Assembly (NCBI RefSeq): GCF_000372845.1
Contig: NZ_KB889963.1
Span: 3,120,304 to 3,184,303, forward strand
Origin: Methylocystis rosea SV97
Lineage (GTDB): Bacteria > Pseudomonadota > Alphaproteobacteria > Rhizobiales > Beijerinckiaceae
Length of the DNA: 64,000 nt
Reading direction: 5' to 3'
The translations under genes were made by a program, and so were the position numbers. Under the pieces are notes generated by a model. It was not told the origin of the DNA and searched no databases. It saw only the letters and a program-made list of their open reading frames with translations. Each line of letters opens with the position of its first letter. The stretch's first letter is position 1. Positions 17,644 through 27,515 of the stretch are shown here, piece after piece.

Positions 17644-18882
17644 GTGACGAAGCATAAGAGCTTAGAGGATTACGCGGCAAGACGATTCCGTTTTGCTGGC
17701 AACGCCTTGCTGGAGTTCAGCGATCCGTTCTTCGCCCAGATCGACAGGCTGCGAGCCGAATTCGAGGCGCAGGGCAAGCACTTCGTCAGCTTCGCCAATT
17801 ACGATTATCTCGGGCTCGCGAATCACCCGCGGATCCGCGAGGAAGCAAAGCGCGAGATCGACGGCCTCGGCATCGGCGCGCTGGCCTCGCGACTTGTCGG
17901 CGGCGAACGCACCACGCACAAGCCGTTCGAGGCGGAGATCGCCGAATTCCTTGGCATGGAAAGCGCGCTGACGCTCGTCTCCGGCTATCTCTCCAATGTC
18001 ACGACGATCGCCTGGCTGATGAGCGGCAAGCGCGACGCGATCTTCATCGACGAACTCGCGCATAACAGCATCGTCGCGGGCGCCGACGGCGCGCCGGCGC
18101 AGGTCGTCAAATTCCGCCACAACGATTTGGATCATCTCGACCATCTGCTCGCGCGCCACCGCGAGGAATACCGCAACGTCCTGATCGTGGTCGAGGGCGT
18201 CTACAGCATGGACGGCGACACCGCCGACCTGCCGCGGCTCCTCGCCATCAAGGACAAATACAAGGTCTGGCTTCTTGTCGACGAGGCGCATTCGCTCGGC
18301 GTGCTCGGCGCGACGGGCCGCGGCCTCGCCGAACATCAGGGCGTCGATCCGGCGCGCATCGACCTCATCGTCGGCACCATGTCGAAGACGCTCGCGTCCT
18401 GCGGCGGCTATGTCTGCGGCAAGAAGCAGGTCATCGACTGGTTTCGCTATACGCTGCCGGGCTTCGTCTACAGCGTCGGCCTGTCGCCCGTCATTCTCGC
18501 CGCCGCGCGCACTGCGCTGCGGCTGATGCAGGAAGAGACCTGGCGCATCGCCAAACTCGCGGACAACGCCGAGCTCTTCCGGACGGTCGCGCATGAGGCA
18601 GGATTCTCGACCGGGCCGGCGATCGGTCGCGGGGTCGTGCCGATCCTCTTCTCGAGCGACGTCGAGACGATGTGGGCGTCCCAGCATCTGCTGGAGAACG
18701 GCTATTACGTGCCGCCGGTCGTGCGCATCGGCGTGCCAAAGGACGGGCCGCGGCTGCGCTTCTTTTTCTCGGCGAACCACAGCGAAGCGGAAATCCGCGG
18801 CGTCATCCAGATGCTGCGCGACATGCCGCCGGTGACGGAAGAAGCGCATCAGATCGTCGCCGCGGCGATGGCGGGCGGCTAG
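17644..18882 (+). CDS. spt: serine palmitoyltransferase-like alpha-oxoamine synthase
   Basis: PLP-dependent enzyme of the alpha-oxoamine synthase family, 412 residues, starting at a GTG. Visible features are NYDYLGLANHP near residue 56, GIGALASRLVGGERTTH, the histidine of DELAHNSI, DEAHSLGVLG with the cofactor aspartate and histidine, and GTMSKTLASCGGY with the Schiff-base lysine at about 248. Serine palmitoyltransferases typically have GT(F/M)SK(S/T)LAS-GG here, whereas 2-amino-3-ketobutyrate ligase and 5-aminolevulinate synthase have different residues. With a ceramide-synthase-like gene, a dihydroceramide-desaturase-like gene and an FA2H-like gene downstream, the first step of sphingoid base synthesis (serine plus acyl-CoA or acyl-ACP to 3-ketosphinganine) is the best reading. 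An AONS or KBL activity cannot be excluded. Confidence 0.85.
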   Translation: MTKHKSLEDYAARRFRFAGNALLEFSDPFFAQIDRLRAEFEAQGKHFVSFANYDYLGLANHPRIREEAKREIDGLGIGALASRLVGGERTTHKPFEAEIAEFLGMESALTLVSGYLSNVTTIAWLMSGKRDAIFIDELAHNSIVAGADGAPAQVVKFRHNDLDHLDHLLARHREEYRNVLIVVEGVYSMDGDTADLPRLLAIKDKYKVWLLVDEAHSLGVLGATGRGLAEHQGVDPARIDLIVGTMSKTLASCGGYVCGKKQVIDWFRYTLPGFVYSVGLSPVILAAARTALRLMQEETWRIAKLADNAELFRTVAHEAGFSTGPAIGRGVVPILFSSDVETMWASQHLLENGYYVPPVVRIGVPKDGPRLRFFFSANHSEAEIRGVIQMLRDMPPVTEEAHQIVAAAMAGG

Positions 18883-18943
18883 CGCTGACTCCCGCGTCAC
18901 TTTGACGCTTTCGATTAAGGCCAGCGGCCGCTAGGACTTGCAT

Positions 18944-20158
18944 ATGGCGCGGATCGAGATTCTTCCGGTCGACGGCCCTTTGCGCTTTGCGACCTTCTGC
19001 AGGCTGCCACGGCTGCTCTATGCCGGCGCCGAAGGCTTCGCGCCGCCGCTCGACATCGAGCGCTGGAGCGTCTTCGCGCATAAGCTCAACCCGCATTACA
19101 AGCTCGTCGAGGAGCAGAAATTTCTCGCCCGCCGTGATGGCCAATGGGTCGGTCGCGTCATGGCGCAGATCTATAAGCCCGGCGTCACGCCGGTCGGCGC
19201 CTCCAATGCGCAATTCGGCGCGCTCGACGCAATCGACGACGTCGAGGTCGTGCGCGCGCTGACCCAGGCCGCCGAGGACTGGCTGCGCGCCAAGGGCGCG
19301 GAGCGGATCAACGGACCGTTCTCGCCGTCGGTCAACAAGGAGTGCGGACTTCTTGTCGATGGCTTCGACGCGACGCCGATGTTCTTCATGCCCTGGCATC
19401 CGCCCTATCTCTCGCGCCATCTCGAGGCGCTGGGCTATGAGAAGGCGCAAGACCTCCTGTCCTACCGCTTCGACATTTCGAGCGACGAGAGCGACAAGCC
19501 CGCGCGCATTTCAACGCGGCGCGAATGGCGCGATCGCTTGAAACTCAGGCCGTTGAACATGAAGGCGTTGAAGCAGGGCGAAACCGCGCTGATGACCGAG
19601 CTGTTCAACGACGGCTGGAGCGGAAATTGGGGTTTCGTGCCCTTCACCAAGGAAGAATTCGACTCCGACGCCGACGCGCTGCAATATCTCGTGCCGGAGG
19701 ATTTCGGCATCGTCGTCGAGCTTGACGGCGTTCCGCAGTCCTTTGCGATCGCGCTTCCCAATCTCAATGAGATTCTCGCCGATCTCAACGGACGCCTGTT
19801 CCCCTTCGGCTGGGCGCGCGCGTTTAAGCGATTCCGCTCGCATCAGTTCAAATCGGCGCGGCTGTTGCTGCTTGGCACGCGAAAGACGCTGCAAAGAAGC
19901 GCGACCGGCGGCGCGATCTTCCTGTCGCTGGTCGAAGAGATGCGGCGGCGCCACGCAAAAATCCGCGTTCCGCATCTCGAAGCGGGATGGGTGTTGGAAA
20001 GCAACGCCGACATGCGCCGGCCGATCGAAATGTTCGGCGGCAAGGTCGACAAGATTCATCGCATCTATGAAAAGCGCCTCACGGTCGGCGGCGGCGACGA
20101 GGCCATGCGTATGCGTGACGGCGTCACGGCAACTCAGCTACAGGATGCAACGTCATGA
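18944..20158 (+). CDS. GNAT-fold acyltransferase, candidate bacterial ceramide synthase
   Basis: A 404-residue soluble protein with GNAT-like features. An N-terminal segment on residues about 1-120 holds FLARRDGQWVGRVMAQI and FGALDAIDDVEVVRAL; the core follows with AERINGPFSPSVNKECGLLVDGF and FMPWHPPYLSRHLEALGYEKAQDLLSY; a second acyltransferase-like half includes IFLSLVEEMRRRHAKIRVPHLEAGWVLESNADMRRPIEMFGG. From memory, the bacterial ceramide synthase of Caulobacter (bCerS) belongs to this type of protein, unrelated to eukaryotic CerS. The start is placed at the ATG at 18944 (a TTG at 18938 is also open). It ends in an ATGA overlap with the desaturase gene. N-acylation of a sphingoid base is inferred from context. 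Confidence 0.75.
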   Translation: MARIEILPVDGPLRFATFCRLPRLLYAGAEGFAPPLDIERWSVFAHKLNPHYKLVEEQKFLARRDGQWVGRVMAQIYKPGVTPVGASNAQFGALDAIDDVEVVRALTQAAEDWLRAKGAERINGPFSPSVNKECGLLVDGFDATPMFFMPWHPPYLSRHLEALGYEKAQDLLSYRFDISSDESDKPARISTRREWRDRLKLRPLNMKALKQGETALMTELFNDGWSGNWGFVPFTKEEFDSDADALQYLVPEDFGIVVELDGVPQSFAIALPNLNEILADLNGRLFPFGWARAFKRFRSHQFKSARLLLLGTRKTLQRSATGGAIFLSLVEEMRRRHAKIRVPHLEAGWVLESNADMRRPIEMFGGKVDKIHRIYEKRLTVGGGDEAMRMRDGVTATQLQDATS

Positions 20159-21150
20159 ATGGCATATCCGTCACCGCCAATGGCGCCGACCGCTCGCATG
20201 TCGAGCGGCGCAAGCTGATCCTCGAAAAATATCCGCAAGTGCGCGAACTCTTCGGCAAGGACCCGGTGACCTTCAAGATCACGGCGGCGATTTTCGTCGG
20301 GCAGTTCGTCATCGCCGCGATCTTGGGTTCGCTCGGCCTTTCCTACTGGTGGCTGTCGCTCTTGATGGCGATCTGCGTCGGAGCCTTCGCCAATCACGCC
20401 AATTTCGTAATCATCCACGACGCGATTCACAATTGCGTCTTCGAGAGCCCGCTCGCCAACAAGTGGACGGCGATCCTCGCCGATCTTCCCAACGCCTTTC
20501 CGACGGCGATGGGCTTTCGCTGCTACCACATCAAACATCATTCGCATCTGTCGGCCTATGACTATGACGCCGACATTCCGAGTCGCTGGGAGGTCGAATG
20601 GGTCGGCAACAGCGGCTGGCGCAAGGCCGCTTGGATCTTCTTCTTCCCGGTCATTCAGCTTGCGCGCCTGTCGCGCCTGAAAGGCACGGTGCCGATCTGG
20701 GGAACCTGGACCTACGTCAATATCGCCGTCATCGCCGTCTTCGATCTTTTCGTGCTCTGGGCCTTTGGGCCGAACGCGCTGCTCTATCTTTTCTTTTCCT
20801 TCTGGTTTTCGGTTGGAGGCATGCATCCGCTGAGCGCGCGCTGGCTGCAGGAGCATTTCGCCTTCGGCCCCGACCAGGGGACGTTCGACTATTACGGGCC
20901 GCTCAACACGCTCGCGCTCAACATCGGCTATCACAACGAACACCACGACTTTCACGAGATCCCGTGGAACCGTTTGCCTCAGCTGAAGGCGATGGCGCCG
21001 GAGTTCTATGATGATCTGCGATGCCATCGCTCCTGGACCGCACTGCTCGTCACCTTCATCTTCGATCCGACCTATTCGCTCGGCACGCGGTCGGAAAATG
21101 TCACGCAGGCGGCGGAGCGCGTAGCGCCTGTCGTCGCGCCGGCGGAGTAA
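20155..21150 (+). CDS. sphingolipid delta-4 desaturase (DEGS-like) fatty acid desaturase
   Basis: Membrane di-iron desaturase of 331 residues with three histidine boxes: HDAIH at 88-92, HIKHH at 125-129 and HNEHH at 260-264. It resembles animal dihydroceramide delta-4 desaturase well beyond the boxes. The N-terminal ERRKLILEKYPQVRELFGKDP matches the DEGS-specific N-terminal domain, and GMHPLSARWLQEHF and YYGPLNTLALNIGYHNEHHDF match conserved DEGS blocks. Four or so hydrophobic segments are present. The start overlaps the acyltransferase stop (ATGA) and the hydroxylase starts 3 bp after its stop. It would introduce the 4,5 double bond of a ceramide-like lipid; an acyl-chain desaturase role is the alternative. 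Confidence 0.85.
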   Translation: MNGISVTANGADRSHVERRKLILEKYPQVRELFGKDPVTFKITAAIFVGQFVIAAILGSLGLSYWWLSLLMAICVGAFANHANFVIIHDAIHNCVFESPLANKWTAILADLPNAFPTAMGFRCYHIKHHSHLSAYDYDADIPSRWEVEWVGNSGWRKAAWIFFFPVIQLARLSRLKGTVPIWGTWTYVNIAVIAVFDLFVLWAFGPNALLYLFFSFWFSVGGMHPLSARWLQEHFAFGPDQGTFDYYGPLNTLALNIGYHNEHHDFHEIPWNRLPQLKAMAPEFYDDLRCHRSWTALLVTFIFDPTYSLGTRSENVTQAAERVAPVVAPAE

Positions 21151-21153
21151 GTC

Positions 21154-21801
21154 ATGACGCAGGACGTAAGAACGGAAGCGCTCGACGCTTCGCCCCGCCT
21201 CTTCGAGAGCGATCTTCTCGACAAGCTGTCGCGCGTGCATCATTTGACGCCGGTGATCGTCTATTGCCCGATCATTCTCGGCCTGGTGTTCTATTCGCTC
21301 ACCTTCAACAGTCTGACGCTCGTCTTATTGGGTCTTGTCGTCGGCTATCTGGGCTGGACGCTGACCGAATATTTCGGCCACCGCTATCTCTTTCACACCG
21401 TGTTCGCGCTGCCGTTCGGGCTTGGACCGCGCTTCCAATTCCTCATCCACGGCGTGCATCACATCTATCCCAACGACCCGCTGCGGCTCGTCATGCCGCC
21501 GCTGCTCTCGGCGCCGATCATGCTGATCGCGCTCGTCTGCGCCCGCCTGATTTTTGGCGCGACATTCGCGTGGCCAGCGCTCGCCGGCTTCATCACGGGT
21601 TATGTGATCTATGATTGCGTGCACTACTGGACGCATCACGGGCAGCCGAAGTCCGAATTCGCCCGCATGGTGAAGCGCCTGCACATGCTGCATCATTTCC
21701 GCGACGCCGAGAAAGGCTTCGGCGTTCACGCGATCTGGTGGGACTATGTGTTCGGCACGGCCTATCGCAAGGACGAGACGCCCGGCACGCGCGCGGTGTG
21801 A
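21154..21801 (+). CDS. fatty acid 2-hydroxylase-like (sterol desaturase superfamily) protein
   Basis: A 215-residue membrane di-iron oxygenase. The full histidine pattern of FA2H/Scs7 is present: EYFGHRYLFH near 70-79, HGVHHIYPNDPLRLVMPP near 95-112, YDCVHYWTHHG near 152-162, and LHMLHHFRDAEKGFGVHAIWWDYVFGT near 173-199. The loop with PxDxxRLVxPP and the GFGV-WD-VFGT end are specific to fatty acid 2-hydroxylases rather than sterol desaturases. It lacks the N-terminal cytochrome b5 domain of the yeast and animal enzymes. As the last gene of the sphingolipid-like operon it probably hydroxylates the N-acyl chain or the sphingoid base. Confidence 0.85.
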   Translation: MTQDVRTEALDASPRLFESDLLDKLSRVHHLTPVIVYCPIILGLVFYSLTFNSLTLVLLGLVVGYLGWTLTEYFGHRYLFHTVFALPFGLGPRFQFLIHGVHHIYPNDPLRLVMPPLLSAPIMLIALVCARLIFGATFAWPALAGFITGYVIYDCVHYWTHHGQPKSEFARMVKRLHMLHHFRDAEKGFGVHAIWWDYVFGTAYRKDETPGTRAV

Positions 21802-21810
21802 GGGCGCGCA

Positions 21811-21919
21811 CTACCTCCCCCTTGCGGGGAGGTCGATCGCCGAAGGCGATCGGGTGGGGGTAATAGAATTCACCCCACCCGGCTTGCTTCGCAAGCCACC
21901 CTCCCCGTCGAGGGGAGGG
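21811..21919. repeat. intergenic palindromic repeat downstream of the lipid operon
   Basis: A 109-bp block built of nested inverted repeats: CCTCCCC/GGGGAGG arms at the left, GATCGCC/GGCGATC and GGCTTGC/GCAAGCC hairpins in the middle, GGGTGGGG/CCCCACCC arms across the centre, and CCCTCCCC/GGGGAGGG at the right. It lies between the stops of two convergent genes and could act as a bidirectional terminator. It resembles the block at 42301-42463 in composition and arrangement. Confidence 0.7.
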
Positions 21920-21949
21920 AAACGCCCTATCTGCGACGAGTGCTGAATT

Positions 21950-24223
<2,274 letters not shown>

Positions 24224-24328
24224 AGGCCCTCCGAACAGATTGACCGAAATTCGTACACTCGAAGGAACATCCCAAAACGTTCGAACTTGCCGAAGCTAGC
24301 GGTTTCGCCGGGCCATGGGGAGTGGGAA

Positions 24329-27196
24329 CTACGCCGCTTCCGGCGCGGCTCCGACGAGGCGGCGCGCGTCCCGCGCGCTGATCGGGCGCCCAAAGGCGTA
24401 GCCCTGCGCGAAGCCGCAGCCGAGCTGATATAGCTCGATCGCGTCCTGCTCGGTCTCCGCGCCCTCGGCGACGACGTCCATGCCGAGATCCTGCGCCAGC
24501 GCGATGATCGAGCGCAGAATGATAGGGCGCGCGCCCTTGCCGGACTGCTTGATGAAGGAACGATCGATCTTGATCGTGTCGAAGGGGAAGCGCTGCAAAT
24601 AGGCGAGCGAAGAATAGCCGGCGCCGAAATCGTCGAGCGACAGCCCCGCGCCGAGTTCCTTGATGCGCGCCAGCATCTGCGCGGCATATTCGGGATTCTC
24701 CATCACCAGACTCTCGGTCAGTTCGAGTTTGAGGCTGCCTTTGGCGATGTCATTGCGCATCAACACGCTTTTGACGTCGCGCAGGAGGTCGTGGCGCAAG
24801 AGCTGGCGCGACGAGACGTTGACGGAGGCGAAAATCGGCGGATCGACCGCAAGCGCGCGTTGCCAGGCCGCGAGTTCGCGCGCCGTGCGCTCCAGCGCCA
24901 GAAGTCCGAGATCGACGATCAGCCCCGTCTGCTCGGCGATGGGAAGGAATTCGGAAGGCTCGAGCCGACCCAGGCGCAGATGGTCCCACCGCAGCAAGGC
25001 CTCGAAACCGGCAATGGTGCGATCCTCGAGCCTGACGATCGGCTGGAAGAAAACCTTGATCTCGCTGCGCTCCAACGCCCGCCGCAGATCGGCCTCGAGC
25101 GTCAGCCGGTCGGATCGCTGCGCGCGCATGGCCGGGCGGAACACTTCAATGCGGTTGCCGCCTGAGCGCTTGGCGTGGCGCATCGCGATCTGGGCGTCTT
25201 CCAGCATGTCGCCGGCGCCGGGATGCGTCTGCTGATCGTAGAGCGCGATGCCGATCGAGGCGAACAGCGCGATCTCCTGATCGGTGAAGCGCACCGGAAT
25301 AGACAGCGCGCGGCGCACCGAATCGGCGATGGAGATGACGTGGTCGGCGTGCGACTCTGAAACGAGGATGATCGCGAATGTATCGCCGGAAAGTCGCGCC
25401 AGCGTGTCTTGCGGCTGCAACAGCCGCGTCAGGCGATGCGCCACGGTGAGCAGAATGCTGTCGCCCATGGCCATGCCGACCTGCTCGTTGATCTGCTTGA
25501 AGCGGTCGATGTCGATGACGAGGATCGTCGGGCGCACGTCCTTTTCCATGCGCGCGAGAATCAGCGCGGCCTCCAGCCGATCGAAGAACAATTCGCGGTT
25601 CGGCAGGCCCGTCAGATTGTCATGCACGGCGTCGTGCAGCAGCCGTTCCTGGGCGTTGCGCTCGTCGGTCACGTCATTGAGCGTGCCGACGACGCGGATC
25701 ACCTCGCCGTCCGGGCCGACCACCGGCCGCGCCCGCAGCCGGTAGCAGAGGTAATGGCCGTCCGCCGCGCGCAGGCGGAAGTCCTGATTGATGCGGCCGC
25801 GCCGCTGCTCGAGAATGGCGTCGAGACAGGCGCGATAGCGGTCCTGCTCGAAGGGATGCAGCAGATCGAGCCAGGAGGAGGCGGCGCCCTCGAGCCCGCC
25901 GCGGTCGAGTCCGAGCGCCGCTTCCGCCTCCGGGCTGACATAGATGTGGTCCGACGGAACGTCCCAGTCGAACACGATCTCATTCGCGCCGGTGAGCGCG
26001 AGGGCCTTGCGCTCGACGTCGCTGATGGCCCCGTGCGACAGCCCGCCGGCGGCGAAGGCGTTTTGCATCACCGTGAATCCGATCAGCATCACGATGAGCA
26101 CCAGGCCCCCGACGAGCGCCGGAGAGACGAGATCGTTGGTGATCCAGCCGGCGACCGCAAATCCCGCCGTCGCCACCCACACGGCCAGCAGGAACCAGGT
26201 CGGGATCAGCATGATGGCCCGATCGAAGCCGTGCGACGCGAGATAGAGAATCAGCACGAAGCCGACGACGGCGGCCGTCGCCAGCGAGATGCGCGCAACG
26301 CCAGCGGCGACAGGCGCGTCGAACACCGCGAGGCCGACGAGGTCCAACAGAATCAGCAGCCACAGGGCGGCGACGTGCCAGGCGCGCACATGCCAGCGGT
26401 TGAGGTTCAGATAGGCGAAAAGGAAGACGACGAGCGTCGCCGAGAGAACCGTTTCGGCGCCGGCGCGCCAGATGCGGTTGGCGTTGGCGTCAAAGCCGAA
26501 AATCTTGTCCCAAAAACCGAAATCGATGCACACATAGGCCAGCACCGCCCAGGCGAGCGCCGCCGCCGCCGGGAAGATGACCGCGCCTTTCACCACGAAG
26601 ACGATGGTCAGAAACAGCGCGAGCAGGCCGGCGATGCCGATGACGATGCCCTTGTAGAGCGTCAGGCTCGTCACCTTGTCCTTATAGGCGGCTGGCTCCC
26701 ACAAATAGAGCTGCGGCAGATTCGGCGTGCGCAGCTCCGCGACATAGGTGACCGTCGTTCCGGGGTCGAGCGTCAGCCGGAAAACGTCGGCGTCCGAGGC
26801 GTCTTCGGCCTCGGGCGGAAAGCCCTGGCTGGCCGTGATCGCCGAAATGCGCGTCGAGCCGAGATCGGGCCAGATGACGCCCGAGCCCTGTAGGCGGTAA
26901 TGCGGAGCGACGATCAGGCGCTCGATCTGCTCATCCGTGTCGTTGGTGAGCGCGAAAACGATCCAGTTGGGCTGGCTGCCGGCCTCCTTGGCGCCGACTT
27001 CGATACGGCGGACGATGCCGTCCGAGCCAGGCGCGGTCGAGACCTGCAGCCGGTCGCCCTGCGAGGAATGTTTCTCGATGACATTGGTGAGATCGATCGC
27101 CCGCGCGCCCTGCGGCACCCGCACCGACTCCATGGCGACGGCCTGAGCCGAGAGGATGAACAGAAAGAGCGCAATTAGGTATTTTTTCAGACGCAC
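24329..27196 (-). CDS. membrane-bound c-di-GMP phosphodiesterase with PAS, degenerate GGDEF and EAL domains
   Basis: A 955-residue signalling protein. I place the start at the GTG at 27196 because it follows GAGAAGAG and opens a signal peptide ([21 protein letters not shown]). Residues about 22-180 form a periplasmic sensory domain resembling 7TMR-DISM extracellular regions. About seven membrane helices follow (184-400), then a PAS domain ([20 protein letters not shown]). The GGDEF domain has SGDTF near residue 604 instead of GGDEF, so cyclase activity is unlikely. The EAL domain keeps [44 protein letters not shown] and QGYAFGRP, so c-di-GMP hydrolysis is likely. It is divergent from ptsP. 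Confidence 0.88.
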   Translation of the reverse strand: MRLKKYLIALFLFILSAQAVAMESVRVPQGARAIDLTNVIEKHSSQGDRLQVSTAPGSDGIVRRIEVGAKEAGSQPNWIVFALTNDTDEQIERLIVAPHYRLQGSGVIWPDLGSTRISAITASQGFPPEAEDASDADVFRLTLDPGTTVTYVAELRTPNLPQLYLWEPAAYKDKVTSLTLYKGIVIGIAGLLALFLTIVFVVKGAVIFPAAAALAWAVLAYVCIDFGFWDKIFGFDANANRIWRAGAETVLSATLVVFLFAYLNLNRWHVRAWHVAALWLLILLDLVGLAVFDAPVAAGVARISLATAAVVGFVLILYLASHGFDRAIMLIPTWFLLAVWVATAGFAVAGWITNDLVSPALVGGLVLIVMLIGFTVMQNAFAAGGLSHGAISDVERKALALTGANEIVFDWDVPSDHIYVSPEAEAALGLDRGGLEGAASSWLDLLHPFEQDRYRACLDAILEQRRGRINQDFRLRAADGHYLCYRLRARPVVGPDGEVIRVVGTLNDVTDERNAQERLLHDAVHDNLTGLPNRELFFDRLEAALILARMEKDVRPTILVIDIDRFKQINEQVGMAMGDSILLTVAHRLTRLLQPQDTLARLSGDTFAIILVSESHADHVISIADSVRRALSIPVRFTDQEIALFASIGIALYDQQTHPGAGDMLEDAQIAMRHAKRSGGNRIEVFRPAMRAQRSDRLTLEADLRRALERSEIKVFFQPIVRLEDRTIAGFEALLRWDHLRLGRLEPSEFLPIAEQTGLIVDLGLLALERTARELAAWQRALAVDPPIFASVNVSSRQLLRHDLLRDVKSVLMRNDIAKGSLKLELTESLVMENPEYAAQMLARIKELGAGLSLDDFGAGYSSLAYLQRFPFDTIKIDRSFIKQSGKGARPIILRSIIALAQDLGMDVVAEGAETEQDAIELYQLGCGFAQGYAFGRPISARDARRLVGAAPEAA

Positions 27197-27515
27197 GAAT
27201 TCTCTTCTCGATGCCGCAGGCTCGGAGAACGCGTCTGGCGCGGCCGATGCCGGGCGCGAAGCGCGTGGGCGGGCTGTCTTCGCCAGACTCTGATCGGAAA
27301 GTGGTAGAGGCTTCGAGCCTTGCCGGCAAGCCGATTCGCCAAGCTTTGCAATAACGGTATGTTCCTTGCGTCGCTGCGCTTCTTGGCCGCGCTTGCGGAG
27401 CGCGGACGGCGCCAATATACGCTGCTTGAAGGCCACCGTCGCAATCTGCAGGCGCATGGCGGTTTTTTTGCGGTGTGCCCACCCGCGAAATTCTGGGAAA
27501 ACGGGAACGGATTGG
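27197..27515. other. divergent intergenic region between the phosphodiesterase gene and ptsP
   Basis: About 320 bp. Long open frames cross it on both strands, but they are arginine/alanine-rich extensions without family resemblance. It should hold two divergent promoters. I could not identify convincing -35/-10 pairs or an operator. Confidence 0.45.

Noticed and set aside
25409-26893. A 494-codon plus-strand frame opposite the phosphodiesterase gene
   Set aside because: Charged low-complexity composition typical of an antisense shadow; the minus strand carries PAS and EAL motifs.
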